Shown: piece by piece, positions 4,400 through 9,214 of the stretch | Position numbering within the stretch: position 1 is the first letter of the stretch | Layout: every line of letters starts with the position of its first letter | Origin: UBA9547 sp044349205 | GTDB lineage: Bacteria; Bacteroidota; Bacteroidia; Cytophagales; UBA9547 | Assembly: GCA_044349205.1 (NCBI GenBank) | Contig: JBIKRJ010000091.1 | Location: forward strand, 1-9,214 | Length of the DNA stretch: 9,214 nucleotides | Direction: 5' to 3' | Translations under genes and position numbers: made by a program | The notes under the pieces: model-generated | Told to the model about the DNA's origin: nothing | The model's database searches: none | Seen by the model: the letters and a program-made list of their open reading frames with translations, nothing else

Positions 4400-6413
4400 A
4401 TATCTTCTTCAAAACCAAGCAAGTACGATTGGTCAAATACAAACTTATGAAGCCCGATTCTTCTTGTTCAACAGGAAGCGCCAGGTATTCAATGGAATTG
4501 TCAATACGATTGTGCCCACCAAACTTGGCATCGTCCGAATTCAGTACAATTTTGTAAGTGCCTTTTTGGGGTACCCAAAATTTGTAATCGAATATGGAAC
4601 GATAAGTGTGGAAGTTGAAAATGAAAATAAGGCCTGCTCTTTCAAATACGATTACCTTGTTTTGGCCGTCCATATTCAATTGGTTGGCAAATCCCGAATT
4701 CAGTACCCCTGCTTCGTTCATTAGTTTCAGCATTTTTCGGTCGAAATCGGATAGGTAATGGTATTTTAATTCTTTGTTATCGACCAAACTCCATTGCCTG
4801 CGGGCGTATTTGTAGCTCCAGCCATTGCCCTCGCGCGGAAAATCAATCCATTCAGGGTGCCCAAATTCGTTTCCAAAAAAATTGAGATATCCTTCGCCAC
4901 CCAATGCGATGGTGAATAGGCGCAACATTTTGTGCAAGGCAATACCCCTGTCTATCACAATGTTGATATCGTTTTTGCTCATGTGCCAGTACATTTCCTG
5001 ATCCATGAGCCAAAAAGCAATGGTTTTGTCGCCTACAAGTGCTTGGTCGTGCGATTCGGCATAGGCAATGGTTTTTTCCTTGTATCGGCGGTTGTTTAGC
5101 ACCCCCCACATTTCATACACATTCCATTCTTCGTCCGACTTTTCTTTCAACAGTTTTATCCAGTAGTCGGGTATGCCCATAGCCAAGCGGTAGTCGAAAC
5201 CAATGCCGCCATCTTCTACCTTCAAGCAAAGACCAGGCATGCCGCTCATGTCTTCGGCAATAGAGATCGCGCTAGGTTTTACGGTTTTTACCAATGTATT
5301 GGCCAGCTGCAAATAGGTGAGGCAATCCCAATCTACATCATGAACAAAATATTTGTCGTAGTGGTCGAAGTTGGTATAGTTACCATGATGGTAATACATC
5401 ATGGAAGTGATACCGTCGAAACGGAAACCATCGAAATGGAATTCTTCCATCCAATAGCGCACATTCGAAAGCAAAAACTGTTTTACTTCTTTTTTGCCGT
5501 AGTCGAAAAGCATCGAATCCCAAAGTTCGTGATACCCGCGGCCACCTGCATGAAAATACTGGTGGTCGGTACCATCGAACTCGTTCAATCCTTCTGCAAA
5601 ATTTTTGACGGAATGTGAATGTACAATGTCCATGATTACGGCCATTTCCATCGAATGTGCCTTGTTTACCAAATATTTCAGGTCTTCGGGAGTGCCAAAG
5701 CGAGACGAGGGACAAAAGAAATTGGAAACATGGTAGCCGTAAGAGCCATAATAGGGGTGCTCCATTACAGCCATTAATTGTATGGTATTATATCCCAATG
5801 CTTTGGCGCGGGGCAATATGTTGTCTGCAAATTCTACATAAGTACCCAATCCCTCTTTTTCTTGCGCCATACCCGTGTGGCATTCGTATATGAAAAGAGT
5901 CGAATTTTTTGAAGCATCGAATTGGTCGTCGGTCCATGCAAACTCGGTTTCAGGAGCCCATACTTGGCCAGCAAAATCGTGCGAAACGGGGTCTTGCACT
6001 ACTCTTTTGATGTAGGCAGGTATACGGTCGTGACGGCCATTTTTACCAACCACATGCACTTTTACCCTGTCGGCATGGTTGAGTGAAATATTTTTGTTGT
6101 TTTTTATCGTAATTTCCCAAACGCCGTTGTCTGTCTTTTGAAGGGGGTGGCTAGTGCGGTCCCATTCGTTGAAATCGCCAATCAAATACAGTTCAGAAGC
6201 ATTGGGAGCCCATTCGCGGTACACCCATTCATTCTTTTTGGCATTGTAATGAAAGCCAAAAAAGTGGTGTTGCCCAGCAAAATCGTACAGCGATTTGGAC
6301 GATTTTTTTATGGAGGTTAGTTCGTCTTGAAAGCGTCGTAGTCTAGCAGTGATGGCGTCGGCATACGGTTCTAGCCAAGGATCGTTGGCCAATAGTGCTA
6401 GTTTTTTTGTCAT
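4398..6413 (-). CDS. glgB: 1,4-alpha-glucan (glycogen) branching enzyme, GH13 subfamily 8 type
   Basis: The enzyme moves short alpha-1,4 chains to make alpha-1,6 branches in glycogen, in the cytoplasm. At 671 residues the length suits the eukaryote-like branching enzymes (GH13_8) that Bacteroidota often carry, which lack the long N-terminal extension of many E. coli-type enzymes. In order: an N-terminal helical segment (1-45), a CBM48 domain (about 55-145, with REWAPNASELYLIGDFNEW), the GH13 barrel (about 165-530) and an all-beta C-terminal domain. Conserved GH13 residues are all present: DIVHSH (262-267), nucleophile Asp333 in FRFDG, acid/base Glu387 in SIAEDMSGMP, and His455-Asp456 in ESHDQ. 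The ATG at 6413 fits the family start. It follows the 80-residue gene by 45 nt but has its own -7 box. No other glycogen gene is in the window, so glgB is isolated here. Confidence 0.96.
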   Translation of the reverse strand: MTKKLALLANDPWLEPYADAITARLRRFQDELTSIKKSSKSLYDFAGQHHFFGFHYNAKKNEWVYREWAPNASELYLIGDFNEWDRTSHPLQKTDNGVWEITIKNNKNISLNHADRVKVHVVGKNGRHDRIPAYIKRVVQDPVSHDFAGQVWAPETEFAWTDDQFDASKNSTLFIYECHTGMAQEKEGLGTYVEFADNILPRAKALGYNTIQLMAVMEHPYYGSYGYHVSNFFCPSSRFGTPEDLKYLVNKAHSMEMAVIMDIVHSHSVKNFAEGLNEFDGTDHQYFHAGGRGYHELWDSMLFDYGKKEVKQFLLSNVRYWMEEFHFDGFRFDGITSMMYYHHGNYTNFDHYDKYFVHDVDWDCLTYLQLANTLVKTVKPSAISIAEDMSGMPGLCLKVEDGGIGFDYRLAMGIPDYWIKLLKEKSDEEWNVYEMWGVLNNRRYKEKTIAYAESHDQALVGDKTIAFWLMDQEMYWHMSKNDINIVIDRGIALHKMLRLFTIALGGEGYLNFFGNEFGHPEWIDFPREGNGWSYKYARRQWSLVDNKELKYHYLSDFDRKMLKLMNEAGVLNSGFANQLNMDGQNKVIVFERAGLIFIFNFHTYRSIFDYKFWVPQKGTYKIVLNSDDAKFGGHNRIDNSIEYLALPVEQEESGFISLYLTNRTCLVLKKI

Positions 6414-6432
6414 TTAGTCCAAAAGTTTATCT

Positions 6433-6440
6433 CAAATCTA
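6433..6440 (-). promoter_or_regulatory. -7 box for glgB
   Basis: TAGATTTG on the minus strand fits the Bacteroidota -7 consensus TAnnTTTG exactly and lies in the 45-nt gap ahead of glgB. Transcription would begin near 6427, leaving a leader of about 13 nt. I found no TTG at the -33 position, so activity may be weak or may need an activator, and read-through from the upstream genes remains possible. Confidence 0.4.
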
Positions 6441-6458
6441 CTAATTAAAAGGTGGGTT

Positions 6459-6701
6459 TTATATTTTAGAGTAGAAAATAGAAAGTGTTTCATCCATCTT
6501 TTCAAAGGTATGTCGAATTTGTGCTTTAATATGGGGGTCTGAAAGGAACAATTCTACATCGTTTTCAGAAGTTATATCCAACTGGCTCACTTTGAAAGTA
6601 AGTTCGTTTTGCCCGTTTTCAAACTTCAACAAATATTTGTTGTTCCAATGGTAAACCGTCACTTTCCAACCTTCTACCACAGTTTCTTTGAGTATGCGCA
6701 T
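6459..6701 (-). CDS. Conserved-looking hypothetical protein, 80 aa
   Basis: I do not recognise a named family. The product is a soluble-looking 80-residue protein with no signal peptide or membrane helix. Its first half reads as beta strands (WKVTVYHW, NKYLLKFENG, NELTFKVSQLDI). The second half reads as helix (about 48-75) with mixed charges and ends in FYSKI. Two central strands joined by the tight turn ENGQN suggest a small alpha/beta fold. The ATG at 6701 comes 15 nt after the stop of the sigma-54 activator gene, so the two are probably co-transcribed with miaB. Codon use looks like the neighbouring genes. The intact frame, sensible composition and tight spacing support a real gene. In related genomes I recall an LptE-type gene as a frequent neighbour of this activator, but this protein has neither the signal peptide nor the lipobox of LptE. 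Confidence 0.75.
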   Translation of the reverse strand: MRILKETVVEGWKVTVYHWNNKYLLKFENGQNELTFKVSQLDITSENDVELFLSDPHIKAQIRHTFEKMDETLSIFYSKI

Positions 6702-6716
6702 GGTGCAGGTGGGGAA

Positions 6717-7985
6717 TTAAACCAAGTTTTCTAAATCGTACTCCTTAAGTTTTCTGTACAATGTTCTTTCCGAAATACCCAAATCGCGCGCGGCGTGCCT
6801 ACGCTTGTTTTTATTTTTTTTCAAGGCACGCAATATCATTTCTTTCTCTTTGTCGTTCAAAGAAAGCGATTCTTCTTCATGCGTAATGTCTTCTATACCA
6901 TCTATATGAATAGTATGTGGTTCGCTAGGCTGTGCAATGACGATAGACGAGGGGCTTTGTGGCGAAACTGGTGTATTGCGCAATGCCTCGCCGTGGAAAT
7001 CTTGAAACAATTCCTGATTGGTGTGCAGCACCGAGGCATCTACTTGGCCGTTGGTGATGAGTTCAAAAACTAGTTTTTTTAGTTCGGTCACATCTTTTCG
7101 CATGTCGAACAAAACTTTGTACAACAAGTCGCGTTCGGAAAGGCCACTGTCGACACCGCCAAAAGTTTTCAGCAAGGCAGGAAATTTACTTCCTTGGTCT
7201 TGTGGCAGGTATTGTGCCAAAGTAGCCGCCGAAATTTCTCGTTCGGTTTCCAAGACCGAAATTTGGTCGACCAGATTTTTTAGCTGACGGATGTTGCCCG
7301 GAAAACGGAAACTGAGTATAAGCGCTTTGGCCTCTTCGTTTAATCGGATAGGTTTAGTACGGTATTTTTCAGAAAAATCGCCTGCAAATTTTCGAAACAA
7401 TAGGTCAATGTCGGTGCCTCTTTCGCGCAGCGGGGGTACATAAATGGGTACCGTATTCAATCGGTAATACAAGTCTTCCCTAAATTTTCCTTTTTCTACT
7501 GCTTCTATCAATTTTACATTGGTAGCAGCTACTACCCGCACATCGGTTTTTTGTACTTTGGAAGAGCCCACTCTAATGAACTCGCCGTTTTCCAACACCC
7601 GCAACAGGCGAGCTTGCGTGCCAAGGGGCATTTCGCCTATCTCGTCCAAAAAAATGGTGCCACCATCGGTCACTTCAAAATAGCCTTTTCTTGCCTCGTG
7701 GGCTCCCGTAAAAGAGCCTTTTTCGTGGCCAAAGAGTTCAGAGTCAATGGTGCCTTCTGGTATGGCGCCGCAGTTGATGGCAATAAATTGGCCATGCTTG
7801 CGTGCGCTCAGTTGGTGTATGATTTTAGAAAATGATTCTTTTCCGCTTCCACTTTCGCCGGTTATGAGTACCGTCATGTCGGTGGCGGCCACTTGTGCGG
7901 CTACTTTTATGGCATGTACCAACAAGGGCGAGTTGCCAATGATGCCGAAGCGGTTTTTGATGGTTTGTATCTCTTGTTCAGTCAA
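6717..7985 (-). CDS. Sigma-54-dependent transcriptional activator, Fis-type HTH, no receiver domain
   Basis: This is an enhancer-binding protein that uses ATP hydrolysis to open promoters held by sigma-54 RNA polymerase. The AAA+ domain fills about residues 14-245: Walker A GESGSGKE (43-50), the sigma-54 contact loop GSFTGA (90-95, with Ser in place of the usual Ala), Walker B GGTIFLDE (108-115), and the FREDLYYRLN segment (168-177) with conserved arginines. Residues about 265-375 are a poorly conserved linker, with a heptad-like helix near 285-312. Residues 379-418 are a Fis-type helix-turn-helix (RRHAARDLGISERTLYRKL). It lacks any N-terminal REC, GAF or PAS domain, so its input signal is not evident. 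The apparent start is TTG at 7985, 10 nt after miaB. The upstream frame has no ATG, and the next Met (37) would cut into the ATPase fold. The N terminus QEIQTIKNRFGIIGNSP fits the family start I know from Bacteroidota. Confidence 0.93.
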   Translation of the reverse strand: MTEQEIQTIKNRFGIIGNSPLLVHAIKVAAQVAATDMTVLITGESGSGKESFSKIIHQLSARKHGQFIAINCGAIPEGTIDSELFGHEKGSFTGAHEARKGYFEVTDGGTIFLDEIGEMPLGTQARLLRVLENGEFIRVGSSKVQKTDVRVVAATNVKLIEAVEKGKFREDLYYRLNTVPIYVPPLRERGTDIDLLFRKFAGDFSEKYRTKPIRLNEEAKALILSFRFPGNIRQLKNLVDQISVLETEREISAATLAQYLPQDQGSKFPALLKTFGGVDSGLSERDLLYKVLFDMRKDVTELKKLVFELITNGQVDASVLHTNQELFQDFHGEALRNTPVSPQSPSSIVIAQPSEPHTIHIDGIEDITHEEESLSLNDKEKEMILRALKKNKNKRRHAARDLGISERTLYRKLKEYDLENLV

Positions 7986-7995
7986 TGCTAGTAGT

Positions 7996-9214
7996 TTAGT
8001 TGATAGATTTTCCCAACAATGTGCCGGCTGTACAGTCTGTAATCAATACATTGACATACTGTCCTTTTTCATAATTTCCTTTTGGAAATACCACCACTTT
8101 GTTTTGAGAATTTCTTCCTTGCAAATAGTCTTCCGAACGTTTTGAAAAACCTTCAATCAGGACTTCATGTGTTTTTCCAATGGCTAATTTGTTCCTTTCG
8201 AACGAGTGCTTGGATTGCAGTTGGATGATTTCTTGAAGACGGCGTTTTTTTACTTCCTCCGACACATCGTCTTTTAGTTTTTTAGCGGCAGGCGTATTTG
8301 GCCGCTCGGAATAGGCAAACATATAAGCATAATCGTACTGCACTATGTCCATCAAACTTAAAGTGTCTTGATGTTCCGCTTCAGTTTCGCCACAAAAACC
8401 AGCTATGGTATCGGTCGTAATGCTGCAGTCATCGCCCAAAATTCGCTTTATTGAGGCAATGCGCTCCAAATACCATTCACGGTCGTAGGTGCGGTTCATT
8501 CTGTCCAATACAGCGCTATTTCCGCTTTGGGCAGGAAGATGAATGTTTTTGCAAATGTTGGGATGAGCTGCCATTGTTTCGAGTACCTCGTCGGTCATGT
8601 CCTTCGGATGCGAGGTGGTAAAACGCACCCGCAAAGCCGAATTTACATTGGCTACGCTGGATAAAAGCTGGGCAAAATTGACCGTGTTCCCTGTGGTTTC
8701 ATCTTTCCATTTGTAAGAATCCACATTTTGGCCGAGCAGCGTCACTTCTCTAAAACCTTTGGCAAACAAGTCTTTGGCCTCGTTTAAAATAGAAGAAGCA
8801 TCTCGGCTGCGTTCCCTACCACGTGTGTAGGGTACTACGCAAAAAGAACACATGTTGTCGCAGCCCCGCATTATGGAAATAAAAGCCGAAATGCCGTTTG
8901 AATTAAGTCTCACAGGTTCTATGTCGGCATAGGTTTCTTCACGAGAAAGAAACACATTAATGGCTTTTTGTCCTTCGTCTACCTCGCCCAAAAGATTGGG
9001 CAGGTCTCTGTAGGCATCGGGTCCCACCACCAAATCCACCACTTTTTCTTCGTCAATCAATTTGGTTTTTAGTCTTTCGGCCATGCAACCAAGCACGCCA
9101 ATTTTTATTTCGGGGTTCTTTTTTTTCAGACCTCTAAGGTGGTCTAATCTGTTGCGTACCTTTTGTTCTGCATTTTCTCGTATCGAACAGGTATTCAAGA
9201 AGATAAGGTCGGCG
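7996..9214 (-). CDS. miaB: tRNA-2-methylthio-N6-dimethylallyladenosine synthase MiaB (N terminus outside window)
   Basis: MiaB is a radical-SAM enzyme that adds a methylthio group to i6A37 of tRNAs reading UNN codons, which stabilises decoding. The visible part begins at codon 9213-9211 with ADLIFLNTCSIREN. The TTG at 9198 is an internal Leu, not the start. Of the three N-terminal-domain Cys that hold the auxiliary Fe-S cluster, two are visible (in NTC and in VLGCMAERL); the first lies off the edge. The radical-SAM motif CDNMCSFC (CX3CX2C) is encoded at 8862-8839, followed by VVPYTRGRERSR. GQNVDSY, HLPAQSGN and TDTIAGFCGETE are typical MiaB segments. The last ~65 residues form the TRAM RNA-binding domain, ending GTLLGKSIN. 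At least 405 residues are visible and about 50-80 are missing. It is the first visible gene of a tight cluster with the sigma-54 activator. Confidence 0.96.
   Translation of the reverse strand, partial: ADLIFLNTCSIRENAEQKVRNRLDHLRGLKKKNPEIKIGVLGCMAERLKTKLIDEEKVVDLVVGPDAYRDLPNLLGEVDEGQKAINVFLSREETYADIEPVRLNSNGISAFISIMRGCDNMCSFCVVPYTRGRERSRDASSILNEAKDLFAKGFREVTLLGQNVDSYKWKDETTGNTVNFAQLLSSVANVNSALRVRFTTSHPKDMTDEVLETMAAHPNICKNIHLPAQSGNSAVLDRMNRTYDREWYLERIASIKRILGDDCSITTDTIAGFCGETEAEHQDTLSLMDIVQYDYAYMFAYSERPNTPAAKKLKDDVSEEVKKRRLQEIIQLQSKHSFERNKLAIGKTHEVLIEGFSKRSEDYLQGRNSQNKVVVFPKGNYEKGQYVNVLITDCTAGTLLGKSIN

Noticed and set aside
9196..9198. TTG at the N terminus of the visible miaB frame as a true start
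   Set aside because: The frame stays open to the window edge with ADLIFL before NTCSIREN, which is family-typical internal sequence; the TTG encodes Leu.
1..9214. tRNA or rRNA genes, CRISPR arrays, insertion sequences, defence genes
   Set aside because: No cloverleaf, spaced direct-repeat array, transposase or nuclease-type protein was seen on either strand.

Overview
The window comes from a member of the Bacteroidota. The evidence is a type IX secretion (T9SS) C-terminal sorting domain, a Fibrobacter-succinogenes-major-paralogous (FISUMP) surface domain, the eukaryote-like form of glycogen branching enzyme common in this phylum, a Bacteroidota-type MiaB, TAnnTTTG promoter -7 boxes, and no Shine-Dalgarno sequences ahead of the starts. 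Host genes look to be in the low 40s % G+C by eye. The species is not identifiable from the window.

Left edge (1-429): the last codons of a plus-strand gene, whose product probably ends in an outer-membrane beta-strand, meet a convergent 46-residue lipoprotein gene across a perfect 9-bp hairpin. The lipoprotein gene has a near-ideal Bacteroidota promoter and a very short leader. A divergent gene at 430-666 encodes a three-helix membrane protein of the CBU_0592-like type. The 332-bp gap at 667-998 holds two REP-like palindromic repeats and no credible gene.

Main block (999-9214, all minus strand, so read right to left): miaB (tRNA ms2i6A37 methylthiotransferase, cut by the window edge), a sigma-54 activator without a sensor domain, an 80-residue protein of unknown function, glgB, a J-domain protein with a C-terminal membrane anchor, a T9SS cargo protein, and a probable lipoprotein ending in a FISUMP domain. 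miaB, the activator and the 80-residue gene are 10 and 15 nt apart and look like one operon. A -7 box ahead of glgB and another ahead of the T9SS gene suggest separate transcription units. The T9SS and FISUMP genes are only 4 nt apart, and both appear to start at TTG.

The most interesting part is the FISUMP gene. Its C-terminal half is sharply richer in G+C than its N-terminal half. An Fn3-like unit appears cut short at the domain junction. The last ~30 codons are dominated by NNC codons (all Tyr, Asp and Asn are TAC, GAC and AAC), as expected for a C-type-lectin-fold variable region of the kind diversified by diversity-generating retroelements or by recombination between paralogues. A palindromic repeat starts 24 bp past its stop codon. 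No reverse transcriptase or template repeat is present in the window, so active diversification is only a hypothesis.
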